This document shows positions 1-7,350 of a stretch of 11,520 nucleotides of DNA, piece by piece. Position 1 is the first letter of the stretch. Each line of letters begins with the position of its first letter. The notes beneath the pieces are model-generated. The model made no database searches. It was not told the origin of the DNA and worked only from the letters and a program-made list of their open reading frames with translations. This DNA is from Candidatus Margulisiibacteriota bacterium (GTDB lineage: Bacteria; Margulisbacteria; Marinamargulisbacteria; DT-59): NCBI GenBank assembly GCA_013215865.1, contig JABSQL010000143.1, positions 1 through 11,520 on the forward strand, written 5' to 3'. A program made the translations under genes and the position numbers.

Positions 1-64
1 AGTATATATACTTTTCATTGTATTCATTATACCCCAATCACAAAATATTAAACGTTTTTAATAA

Positions 65-1633
65 TTATGAGTCAGATTTCAGCTTGTCTATCCATTCTTG
101 TACCATATCAGAATCAGGACTTAGTTCCAGGGCTTTCTTAAAATGAGTGAGTGCCTCATCATCTTTTTCAAGATAATAATATGATAACCCAACATTAAAA
201 TGAGCACCCCAGTCTTCACTATAACTGTCTAAAGACTCTTTATAACAGTCTATGGCCTCTTCAAACTCACCCAGCGCATAATATAGACGGCCTATTTCAA
301 ATATATGACTTGATTGATTAGGAATATGAAAGTGATTCTGTCTAATTCGACCCATATTCTGTGAAAGCTCTTCTTTAAAACTAATACCTGCATTTGGAAT
401 TTTCTCAATGAGTTGATTTGAAAATGCCATTACAATTTTTGGGTCCCATTCACTTAATCGAATGGTGGCCAAAATATCTTGAAGAGATACATCATCTGCG
501 TACTTAATAATGACATTCTTAATCGCCAAAAATTCTTGGGAATTGAATTCAGATAAACAGTGCTTATAGGTAAAAAGCGTTTCTTTTAATTTTTCAGCAG
601 GTAGTCCCATTCCCATTAAAAATATCTTAAGTCCTTGCTGTGAATCAGGCTGACAGGCAAAACCATCTTTAAGCTCAATGTATTTAGAAAGTGCAGGGAA
701 ATTAACCATAATAGAAAAACTACCCTGACACGCCACTCTTGGAGCGGGTAAATTATTAATGGCGCTTTCTGATCCATATCCTTTATCGCCTGATATAAGC
801 AACAATCTGCCGTCAGAAAATGAACTCAGATGATTCAAACAGTGAATTCCACCTACAGGAATAAGGATAGAGCTGTGATCAAAACGCTCTAGATAATAAG
901 AAAGGACATCATTCAGAGTCTTGTCTTCATAGTAAGGCAATTTGGTATCTCTAAAGTGAAAGTGAACATCCACTGAGTTTAAATCTTTAACCTGTTGACC
1001 ATCTAAATTGTCTTGAGGTGTAAATAAGTCGACGAGTCCTTCTTTTATTTTGCCTGATTCTATTTCAAATACATCATGGGGAATGGCATCAAAAAAGTAA
1101 TTGGCAATCACCATTATTGGATTTTTACACTTCCCTTTATTCAGGGTTATTTTTTGATGAATCAGATGGATCCCTTTATTTAAAGTCGCGTCATAATGAG
1201 CAAAATCTACATATCCTTTTTTGACATAGGACATGATTTGATGATGAGATCCCCAAAATTCAATGTTTTTAGTTGCAAAATCGGTCATTACATGACGATA
1301 TTTAACATCCTCCATATTAAATTCTTTCAACATCGGAACCAAGTAATTCAAAATATGGTAAGTGAGCTTTCCTTGCCCTGCCCCAAGCTCGACAAGGTAT
1401 ACCGGTTCTTCTCTATCAATGATGCCATTTTTTAAACCCTCTTGAAGAAATTTAAAAATAGTAAATGCATACCCTTTTGCAATCACCAAATTGCTTGTTG
1501 CATAAAACGGAACCTGTGCCCACGCACTAATTCCTAGATTCAAGTAATAATCTCCTTGTATTTTCCAAAATGCTGACTTTGAAAAGGGTCTGTTTGAGTC
1601 TAAACAAACCATATCTTTCTCATTATTAGTCAT
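65..1633 (-). CDS. SAM-dependent methyltransferase (MidA/NDUFAF7-like) with C-terminal TPR repeats
   Basis: Seen: 522 residues. A class I methyltransferase motif I (VELGAGQGKL) lies at residues 81-90, with the acidic and glycine residues expected for S-adenosylmethionine binding. A later ANYFFDAIPHDVFE segment resembles the N-E-x-x-D-A-L-P motif of the MidA/NDUFAF7 (Methyltransf_28) family. The last 80 residues (about 441-520) form two TPR-like helical hairpins, rich in the A/G/Y spacing typical of TPRs (GEFEEAIDCYKESL, DDEALTHFKKALEL). The ATG start is supported by a strong AAGGAGA ribosome binding site at 1641-1647, 7 nt upstream. Known: MidA/NDUFAF7 enzymes methylate proteins, for example an arginine of a respiratory complex I subunit in mitochondria. 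Inferred: a protein methyltransferase that uses its TPRs to hold a partner. The substrate cannot be told from sequence. It is transcribed divergently from secA and is monocistronic within the window. The N-terminal region (AFWKIQGDYYLNLG) is not clearly MidA-like, so the subfamily is less certain than the enzyme class. Confidence 0.72.
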   Translation of the reverse strand: MTNNEKDMVCLDSNRPFSKSAFWKIQGDYYLNLGISAWAQVPFYATSNLVIAKGYAFTIFKFLQEGLKNGIIDREEPVYLVELGAGQGKLTYHILNYLVPMLKEFNMEDVKYRHVMTDFATKNIEFWGSHHQIMSYVKKGYVDFAHYDATLNKGIHLIHQKITLNKGKCKNPIMVIANYFFDAIPHDVFEIESGKIKEGLVDLFTPQDNLDGQQVKDLNSVDVHFHFRDTKLPYYEDKTLNDVLSYYLERFDHSSILIPVGGIHCLNHLSSFSDGRLLLISGDKGYGSESAINNLPAPRVACQGSFSIMVNFPALSKYIELKDGFACQPDSQQGLKIFLMGMGLPAEKLKETLFTYKHCLSEFNSQEFLAIKNVIIKYADDVSLQDILATIRLSEWDPKIVMAFSNQLIEKIPNAGISFKEELSQNMGRIRQNHFHIPNQSSHIFEIGRLYYALGEFEEAIDCYKESLDSYSEDWGAHFNVGLSYYYLEKDDEALTHFKKALELSPDSDMVQEWIDKLKSDS

Positions 1634-1677
1634 ATAATTTTCTCCTTATTAAATACTTATTCTAAATTTGATGTTTT

Positions 1678-1706
1678 TTTATACTAGCAGGAATTTAGTT
1701 TATAGT
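1678..1706 (+). promoter_or_regulatory. Candidate sigma-70 promoter for the secA operon
   Basis: TTTATA (1678-1683) and TATAGT (1701-1706) are separated by 17 nt. They match 4 of 6 and 5 of 6 of the -35 and -10 consensus. The predicted leader is about 70 nt. It lies just beside the divergent promoter candidate at 1710-1736, so the two could interfere. This is a pattern match only. Another possible -10, TATACT at 1680-1685, has no convincing -35. Confidence 0.3.
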
Positions 1707-1709
1707 GAA

Positions 1710-1736
1710 ATTATACCCAGAATATTTTTCTCTCAA
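1710..1736 (-). promoter_or_regulatory. Candidate sigma-70 promoter for the methyltransferase gene
   Basis: On the minus strand a perfect TATAAT lies at 1715-1710. A TTGAGA (5 of 6 to TTGACA) lies at 1736-1731. The spacer is 15 nt, shorter than the preferred 16-18, which lowers confidence. It would give a leader of about 70 nt before the ATG at 1633. Confidence 0.38.
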
Positions 1737-1772
1737 ACATCGCTGTTGTGAAGAAGAGGTGAATATCATAGA

Positions 1773-1787
1773 ATGAACATACCATGA
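1773..1787 (+). other. Possible 4-codon leader minicistron (MNIP) overlapping the secA start
   Basis: The only good Shine-Dalgarno sequence in this leader (GAGGTGA, 1756-1762) lies about 11 nt before ATG 1773. It lies about 21 nt before the secA ATG at 1784, which is too far for normal use. ATG 1773 opens a frame of four codons ending in TGA at 1785-1787. That stop overlaps the secA start as ATGA, the classic arrangement for termination-reinitiation coupling. An upstream in-frame TAG at 1769 rules out an earlier secA start in the same frame. This is inference from spacing; ribosomes may instead start directly at secA. Confidence 0.3.
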
Positions 1788-4270
1788 AAATGTTTCAGAA
1801 TTTTGTTCAGAAAATTATCGGTAACCGTCATTTAAAGAAGATAGCGACATACCAGCCTGTAATTGACGTTATCAATGGTTTAGAGACAGAAATCGCTCTT
1901 TTGACAGACGACCAACTCAAATCTAAAACAGATATTTTCAAAAAAAAGTGTCTAGCAGGTGACAGTCTGGACAAGATATTGCCTGAGGCTTTTGCTGTAG
2001 TTCGTGAGGCTGCAAAAAGAACCCTGAATATGCGTCACTTTGATGTTCAGCTGATGGGTGGCATCGCACTTCATGAAGGAAATATTGCAGAAATGAAAAC
2101 GGGAGAGGGTAAAACACTGGTTGCCACATTAGCTGCATACTTAAATGCACTTGATGGTAACGGGGTATATATTGTAACCGTGAATGATTATCTTGCTAAA
2201 AGAGATTTTGAGTGGATGGGTCAGGTATATACTTTTTTAGGGCTCACTGTTGGCTTGATTCAAGCGAATATGGACCCTGAAATCCGGAGAGACGCTTATG
2301 CATGTGACATCACATTTGGAACCAACAATGAATATGGATTTGATTATTTGAGAGATAATCTGTCCACAGATATCAGTCAATGTAGTCAAACCAGAAAACA
2401 CTATGCCATTATTGATGAAGTGGATAGTATTTTAATCGATGAAGCCCGAACACCGCTTATCATTTCAGGCCCAATCAAAAATTCAACCTCTAAATATCTG
2501 CAGGTTTCGCGTATCGTTCGTAGACTTGAAAAAGAAACCCACTTCACGTTAGATGAAAAGCATAAGAATGCAGTGCTAACTGAAGAAGGCGTCGAGAAAA
2601 TTGAAAAAGACATGGGTATTTCAAACATGTACTCAGTTCAGTACATGGAGGTGGCACATATGTCTGTACAATGTCTCAAAGCACTCCATTTATTCAAAAA
2701 AGACACAGACTATGTCGTCAAAGACGGAGAAGTCCTTATCGTTGATGAATTTACAGGTCGATTGATGGAGGGAAGACGATACTCAGATGGCCTCCATCAG
2801 GCGATCGAAGCCATGGAGAATCTTTCCATTAGAGATGAAAGCCAAACTTTGGCAAGCATTACATTCCAAAATTATTTTAGAATGTTTTCAAAACTGTCTG
2901 GAATGACAGGGACCGCTATCACAGAAGCAGACGAATTTCTGAAAATTTACAACCTAGATGTCGTGATTATTCCGACACATAAACCCATGGTCCGAAAAGA
3001 TTTACCTGATATCATATATAAAAATAAGCAGGAAAAATATAAAGCCATTATTAGTGAAATCAAGGCTTGCTATGAAAAAAGTCAGCCTGTTCTTGTGGGA
3101 ACCATTGCCATTGAAACTTCCGAGCTCCTCTCTTCTCTCCTCAAGAAGGAACGTGTTCCTCATAATGTGCTTAACGCCAAACAACACGAAATGGAAGCCA
3201 CCATTATTTCAAATGCCGGTCTAAAGAAAAATATAACCATTGCGACTAATATGGCGGGAAGAGGAACAGATATTGTCCTAGGAGAAAATGTCCAAGATAT
3301 TGGTGGCTTACATGTCATCGGGAGTGAACGGCATGAGTCCAGACGTATTGATAATCAGCTTCGTGGGCGGTCTGGTCGTCAGGGAGATCCCGGATCTTCT
3401 CGCTTTTATGTTTCCCTTGATGATGATTTGATGCGATTATTTGGCTCAGGTCGCATAGCAACTGTAATGGATAAACTCGGCCTTCCCCCAGATACACCTA
3501 TCGAACATGGCCTTATCTCAAAATCAATTGAACGTGCGCAGTCAAAAGTTGAAAAGTACCACTTTGGGATTCGAAAACAAATTTTGCAATACGATGATGT
3601 CATGACCAAGCAAAGAGAAACCATTTACACCCTTCGCAATCAAATCTTAAAAAAAGAAGGTTTAGACGCCAAGATGAAAGACCTCATCACTGATATTGTC
3701 CGTTCAAACCTAGCCATGATTGAAGAAGAAAATACGGCATCAAAAGAAACCCAGGGAGATGCCCAAAAACAATTAACACATATTTTTCCTATTCCTGGAT
3801 TATTTGAACATATTCAAGACCTGAAAACTTTATCTGAAAAACAAAATCACATGATAAAAGAATGTTACGCCTATTTTGTACAAAGAAAATCTGATCATCC
3901 CTCCCATGTATTTGAAGATATTCAGAAACTTGTTTTTTTACGCACCCTAGATCAAAAATGGATGGCACATCTCCATAACATGGATATTTTAAGAGAGGGA
4001 ATCGGTCTTCGTGCTTGGGGAAACAAAGATCCATTATTGGAATATAAAATTGAAGGTTATGATATGTTTAAAGATTTGTTATTAAGCACTGCAGAAGAGG
4101 TCATTGAAGTCTTGATTAAAGTTCAATTAGTAGCAGTTAATCCTGCAGACACAGACAAATCGGATCCAATATATTATAATCATTCAGAGTCAACACCACA
4201 AAAAATAGGGAGAAACGATTTGTGCCATTGTGGATCAGGAAAGAAATATAAAAAATGCTGTATGACATAA
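1784..4270 (+). CDS. secA: Preprotein translocase ATPase SecA
   Basis: SecA is the ATPase motor that binds preproteins and drives them through the SecYEG channel at the inner face of the cytoplasmic membrane. Seen in 828 residues: Walker A MKTGEGKT at 104-111; Walker B and following segment IDEVDSILIDEARTPLI with DEVD at 211-214; the preprotein cross-linking region after it; helicase motifs of the second nucleotide-binding fold, ATNMAGRGTDI near 487-497 and the arginine-rich ERHESRRIDNQLRGRSGRQG that follows; and the helical scaffold/wing domain. The C-terminus is a zinc-binding SEC-C tail with cysteines 814, 816, 825 and 826 (CHCGSGKKYKKCC). That tail binds SecB and phospholipid in other bacteria. 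Length is normal for the family. The start may be ATG 1784 or the next in-frame ATG at 1790, which gives MFQNF and resembles typical SecA N-termini; neither has a close ribosome binding site. It is the first gene of an operon with prfB, a DUF5693 gene and rnc. Confidence 0.98.
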   Translation: MKMFQNFVQKIIGNRHLKKIATYQPVIDVINGLETEIALLTDDQLKSKTDIFKKKCLAGDSLDKILPEAFAVVREAAKRTLNMRHFDVQLMGGIALHEGNIAEMKTGEGKTLVATLAAYLNALDGNGVYIVTVNDYLAKRDFEWMGQVYTFLGLTVGLIQANMDPEIRRDAYACDITFGTNNEYGFDYLRDNLSTDISQCSQTRKHYAIIDEVDSILIDEARTPLIISGPIKNSTSKYLQVSRIVRRLEKETHFTLDEKHKNAVLTEEGVEKIEKDMGISNMYSVQYMEVAHMSVQCLKALHLFKKDTDYVVKDGEVLIVDEFTGRLMEGRRYSDGLHQAIEAMENLSIRDESQTLASITFQNYFRMFSKLSGMTGTAITEADEFLKIYNLDVVIIPTHKPMVRKDLPDIIYKNKQEKYKAIISEIKACYEKSQPVLVGTIAIETSELLSSLLKKERVPHNVLNAKQHEMEATIISNAGLKKNITIATNMAGRGTDIVLGENVQDIGGLHVIGSERHESRRIDNQLRGRSGRQGDPGSSRFYVSLDDDLMRLFGSGRIATVMDKLGLPPDTPIEHGLISKSIERAQSKVEKYHFGIRKQILQYDDVMTKQRETIYTLRNQILKKEGLDAKMKDLITDIVRSNLAMIEEENTASKETQGDAQKQLTHIFPIPGLFEHIQDLKTLSEKQNHMIKECYAYFVQRKSDHPSHVFEDIQKLVFLRTLDQKWMAHLHNMDILREGIGLRAWGNKDPLLEYKIEGYDMFKDLLLSTAEEVIEVLIKVQLVAVNPADTDKSDPIYYNHSESTPQKIGRNDLCHCGSGKKYKKCCMT

Positions 4271-5365
4271 GACAACGGCTGGAGAAGTGTCAACAAACAC
4301 TTTATCAGCTAGGAGACTATCTTTGACCTTAGTACACTTAAACAAAAGATACGGGAGATTGAATCTGAGATGGAGCAGGACAGTTTTTGGGATGAGAACA
4401 ATGAGGCTCAAACCATTTTTAAAACCCTAACCGCAACCAAACATACTGTAGAACAATTTTCTAGGATTCAAACCCTGATAGATGATGCATCTGTATATGT
4501 GGAAATGATCCAAGAGGATAGAGATAGCTCCGATGATTTGAATAATGAGCTTGATGTTATCATGAATGAGATACAACCCAAACTGGATAATTTAGAGGTC
4601 CAATCTTATTTATCTGGAAAATATGATGCATCTCATTGTATATTTAGCCTCCATTCTGGTGCTGGAGGCACAGATGCCCAGGACTGGACTCAAATGTTAT
4701 TAAGAATGTACACCCGCTGGATGGATCAGCAGGGGTTCACCTATGAAACAGTGGATCAATCCTACGGCGATGAAGCTGGCATCAAATCCGCCACTCTTAT
4801 GGTAAGTGGGCATTATGCATATGGGTTTCTTAAAAATGAAATTGGTGTCCATAGACTTGTTCGTTTATCTCCCTTTAATGCAAACAACAAACGCCAAACA
4901 TCGTTCTCAGCAGTAGAAGTGGTTCCTCAGATAGCGTTATCCGTTAACTTAGATATTGATCCAAAAGATCTAAAAGTAGATACTTTTAGAGCATCAGGAG
5001 CTGGGGGTCAACATGTAAATAAAACAGACTCCGCTGTACGAATTACCCATATACCCACCGGTACAGTATCTCAGTCCCAATCTAGCCGGTCTCAAAATGC
5101 AAATCGGGAAACAGCAATGACGATGCTCATGTCCCGTCTTCAAGTGCAACTTGAAGAAGCACATATACAGAAACTTAAAGATTTAAAAGGGTCCTCACCT
5201 CCTATTGGATGGGGTAACAAAATCAGATCATATGTATTTCATCCGTATTCAATGGTAAAGGACCATCGTACAGATCATCAAACCAGTAATCTTCAAGATG
5301 TGATGAATGGCGATCTCAACCCATTTATACATGCTTATTTGAAGAAGAGAAAAGCCGATGTTTAA
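4255..5365 (+). CDS. prfB: Peptide chain release factor 2 (RF2), expressed through a programmed +1 frameshift
   Basis: RF2 reads UGA and UAA stop codons in the ribosomal A site and triggers peptide release. Seen: the true start is ATG 4255, inside the end of secA (16-nt overlap), with AGGAAAG about 11 nt upstream. The first 23 codons (4255-4323, MLYDIRQRLEKC...LGDYL) run into an in-frame TGA at 4324-4326. Skipping T4324 and resuming at GAC 4325 continues as DLSTLKQKIREIESEMEQD and on to the stop at 5363-5365. The joined product is 369 residues, close to E. coli RF2 (365). The SPF tripeptide that recognises the stop codon falls at 205-207 and the catalytic GGQ at 250-252, the same numbers as I know for E. 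coli RF2. Both support the joined model over a start at the ATG at 4370, which would lose about 38 N-terminal residues. SPF rather than PxT marks RF2, not RF1. The 3' end overlaps the next gene by 8 nt. Confidence 0.96.
4311..4327 (+). promoter_or_regulatory. RF2 programmed +1 frameshift signal
   Basis: An internal Shine-Dalgarno-like AGGAG (4311-4315) is followed, after five bases, by CTT TGA C (4321-4327). This is the classic prfB slippery site: the Leu-tRNA on CUU slips to UUU when UGA is decoded slowly. When RF2 is scarce, frameshifting rises and more RF2 is made, so the gene senses its own product. E. coli has AGGGGG then TAT then CTTTGAC; counting from the first A of the SD-like run, CTT begins 10 nt downstream here and 9 nt in E. 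coli. The core CTTTGAC is intact. Confidence 0.95.
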
Positions 5366-7349
5366 GTCCGATATATTTATAAAATGGATCTCTTTGGGAC
5401 TGTTATGTATTTCCCTCATTTCAGCGTTAAATATTGCAGCAAGGCGCTATCTATTTGAATCTCGTAACACGAAAATTGAGACGGTTGTATCTTATCGAGA
5501 CATTTCACGGTTATCTATATTAGGTGGTACGGAAAAGTCAAATATATTATCGCTTTTGAAAAGTGAAGTGGGAATCACATCCATTGCGGTTGAAGAAAAA
5601 TCCATTTCTGACCTTGTAAACGACGGTATGGTGACGCTTATAAAAGGGTCAGATATTACCAATATGTATCGTGTCGGGTCTGTTTATCGATACATACTGA
5701 GGAACCTCATTAATAAGATTTCGATAAAGAGCGATCAGTTCTATTTGGTTATGGATGAAAATGAACTTTATGACCGCATTAAGAATTACTTAAACCTTGA
5801 GCTTGGCATCCAAAATGTACGAGAAGTTGGATGGAATACGTTAGAAGTACGTGCAGAGAAAGATCAATTAGAACAGCTGGGTGTGGGTATCCACCCAAAG
5901 ACCATACGGGATTTAGAAGGGTATGGATTTTCCATCATACCGAGATTTCAAAATTCTGCCCACATTTCTCTGGCTTTAATCAAACTAAAACTAATGGACT
6001 TAAACAGTGCTGAAACCATTACAACAATTATTTTTGAGGGAGATTCTGTACTCGGTTATCCAGATAAAATTCAGGATATCAAGAACTTACTTCTAGAAAG
6101 ACACTTTAACCTGGGTTTTATTGAGTTTTCAAATCAACTGGGCTCTAAATCCTTAGCCCAGCATATGCCCCATTCTGTGATTAGGGTCCACAGTATCTCT
6201 GAAAACGAACTCCTAAATATGTCACAGAGAAAAGCCACCAACCGCTATATTCGTGCAGCAAAAGAGAGAGGCATTCGCATTTTATTTCTAACACCCTATT
6301 TAAATCCCTCCCACACCCAATCATTGATGAGCGATAATATCACATTTTTCAAATCTATTACTGCAGGCGTTAAAGATTTGCGTCTGAGTATTGCTTCTTT
6401 TGATAAATTACCCTGGAATCTGTATAAACCGATAACACCCATTGAGACCTTTATCATTACATTGGGTGTTGGAGCTGCCCTATTATTACTGCTATCTTTT
6501 TTCATCTCATTAGAAATTGTTCAGGGATTGATTATATTGATACTTTTCCCAATCTTGTATTTAGTATTTTTATTACTTGGCATATCCCCGTTGTGGACAA
6601 GATTAATGGCCCTAGCCTCTACAATCACCTTTCCTTCACTTGCCATTATTGCTTTTTTTCCGAAGGAAAGCCAACACAGTATTTCGCCTCAAAAGCGCCT
6701 ATATAAAGGCATCTTGTATTTAGTAATCGTCTGTTTGTTATGTTTAGTGGGTTCTCTATTTGTACTTGCTTTATTGTCAGATCCTCTTTACTTGCTAGGT
6801 ATATTCCAATTTTATGGTGTTAAAATATCTTTTCTCTTCCCTCTCGCAATCATTGGCATATTCTTTTATTTGAGACCTCAGCGTATGTCATCCATATTTT
6901 ACGTTATAAAACGCCTGTTTCAATCTCCTGTTACAGCAGGTGGATTGATGGCTGTTTTCATCGCAATTTTGTTTGTTTTGGTTTATATACTTAGAAGTGG
7001 AAATTATATTGCTTGGGGCATCCCATTGGTTGAAGATCAAATGAGAGAAACATTAGAAACTCTTTTGTTCGTAAGACCTCGAACAAAAGAGTTTTTAATT
7101 GGGTACCCTTTTTTACTCATGGGATATTTATTCGTTGACTCTCACTTTTCTCGAAATTGGCTATGGTTTTTTAATGTGTTAGGAGCGATTGCCCTAATAT
7201 CAGTCATCAATTCATTTTGTCATTTTCATACACCTCTGATCATATCGCTATACAGAAGCGTTCTGGGTCTTTTAATCGGTATTGGGCTGGGCGTATTCTG
7301 TATTGGCATCATCAGAACCTTCCATCTATTTTCAAGAAACCCGCAATAA
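5358..7349 (+). CDS. DUF5693-type polytopic membrane protein
   Basis: Function is unknown. Seen in 663 residues: one N-terminal membrane anchor at about 8-27 (FIKWISLGLLCISLISAL), then an exposed domain of about 330 residues, then a very hydrophobic second half with roughly seven to nine membrane segments from about 363 to 655. The exposed domain has features I recall from DUF5693 proteins of Firmicutes and relatives: an early segment in which a leucine-rich stretch precedes VGITSIAVEEKSISDLVNDG, and RVHSISENELLNMS followed by ATNRYIRAAKERGIRIL (about 276-308). Late in the protein, RPRTKEFLIGYP precedes a membrane segment. It begins 8 nt before prfB ends and stops 1 nt before rnc, so it is co-transcribed with translation-related genes. 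Start ATG 5358 has AGAAGAG upstream. In other bacteria members often sit near cell-envelope polymer genes, which suggests an envelope role, but nothing here shows a reaction. The family call is from memory of the pattern. Confidence 0.75.
   Translation: MFKSDIFIKWISLGLLCISLISALNIAARRYLFESRNTKIETVVSYRDISRLSILGGTEKSNILSLLKSEVGITSIAVEEKSISDLVNDGMVTLIKGSDITNMYRVGSVYRYILRNLINKISIKSDQFYLVMDENELYDRIKNYLNLELGIQNVREVGWNTLEVRAEKDQLEQLGVGIHPKTIRDLEGYGFSIIPRFQNSAHISLALIKLKLMDLNSAETITTIIFEGDSVLGYPDKIQDIKNLLLERHFNLGFIEFSNQLGSKSLAQHMPHSVIRVHSISENELLNMSQRKATNRYIRAAKERGIRILFLTPYLNPSHTQSLMSDNITFFKSITAGVKDLRLSIASFDKLPWNLYKPITPIETFIITLGVGAALLLLLSFFISLEIVQGLIILILFPILYLVFLLLGISPLWTRLMALASTITFPSLAIIAFFPKESQHSISPQKRLYKGILYLVIVCLLCLVGSLFVLALLSDPLYLLGIFQFYGVKISFLFPLAIIGIFFYLRPQRMSSIFYVIKRLFQSPVTAGGLMAVFIAILFVLVYILRSGNYIAWGIPLVEDQMRETLETLLFVRPRTKEFLIGYPFLLMGYLFVDSHFSRNWLWFFNVLGAIALISVINSFCHFHTPLIISLYRSVLGLLIGIGLGVFCIGIIRTFHLFSRNPQ
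7052..7099 (+). repeat. Long perfect-like inverted repeat (20-bp stem, 8-nt loop) inside the DUF5693 gene
   Basis: Left arm 7052-7071 pairs with right arm 7080-7099 around the loop 7072-7079 (TAAGACCT). The inner 15 pairs (7057-7071 with 7080-7094) are perfect, one G-U wobble follows (7056 with 7095), then four more A-U pairs. It lies wholly within codons of about residues 565-581, around the RPRTKEF segment. It sits about 250 nt upstream of the rnc start. It is not a normal intrinsic terminator, since the U-run after the stem is itself part of the pairing and the gene continues through it. Confidence 0.85.
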
Positions 7350-7350
7350 T

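Noticed and set aside
1..64. Palindrome AGTATATATACT at 1-12 and a minus-strand TATAAT at 31-26
   Set aside because: AT-rich edge sequence; there is no matching -35 at a good distance and the gene it might serve is outside the window. No convincing terminator for the methyltransferase gene either.
1196..1435. Plus-strand open frame inside the methyltransferase gene
   Set aside because: It lies wholly antisense to a well-supported gene and has no recognisable domain or ribosome binding site.
4370..5365. prfB starting at ATG 4370 (331 residues)
   Set aside because: It loses the N-terminal domain start; the upstream frame with CTTTGAC and AGGAG gives a full-length RF2 with SPF and GGQ at standard positions.
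7057..7100. Intrinsic terminator inside the DUF5693 gene
   Set aside because: The stem is AT-rich, the U-run is part of the pairing, and the gene continues intact through a conserved-looking segment; a processing or structural role fits better.
7282..7350. 23-residue N-terminal extension of RNase III from TTG 7282
   Set aside because: It overlaps the hydrophobic C-terminus of the upstream gene in another frame and shows no RNase III likeness; ATG 7351 fits family length.
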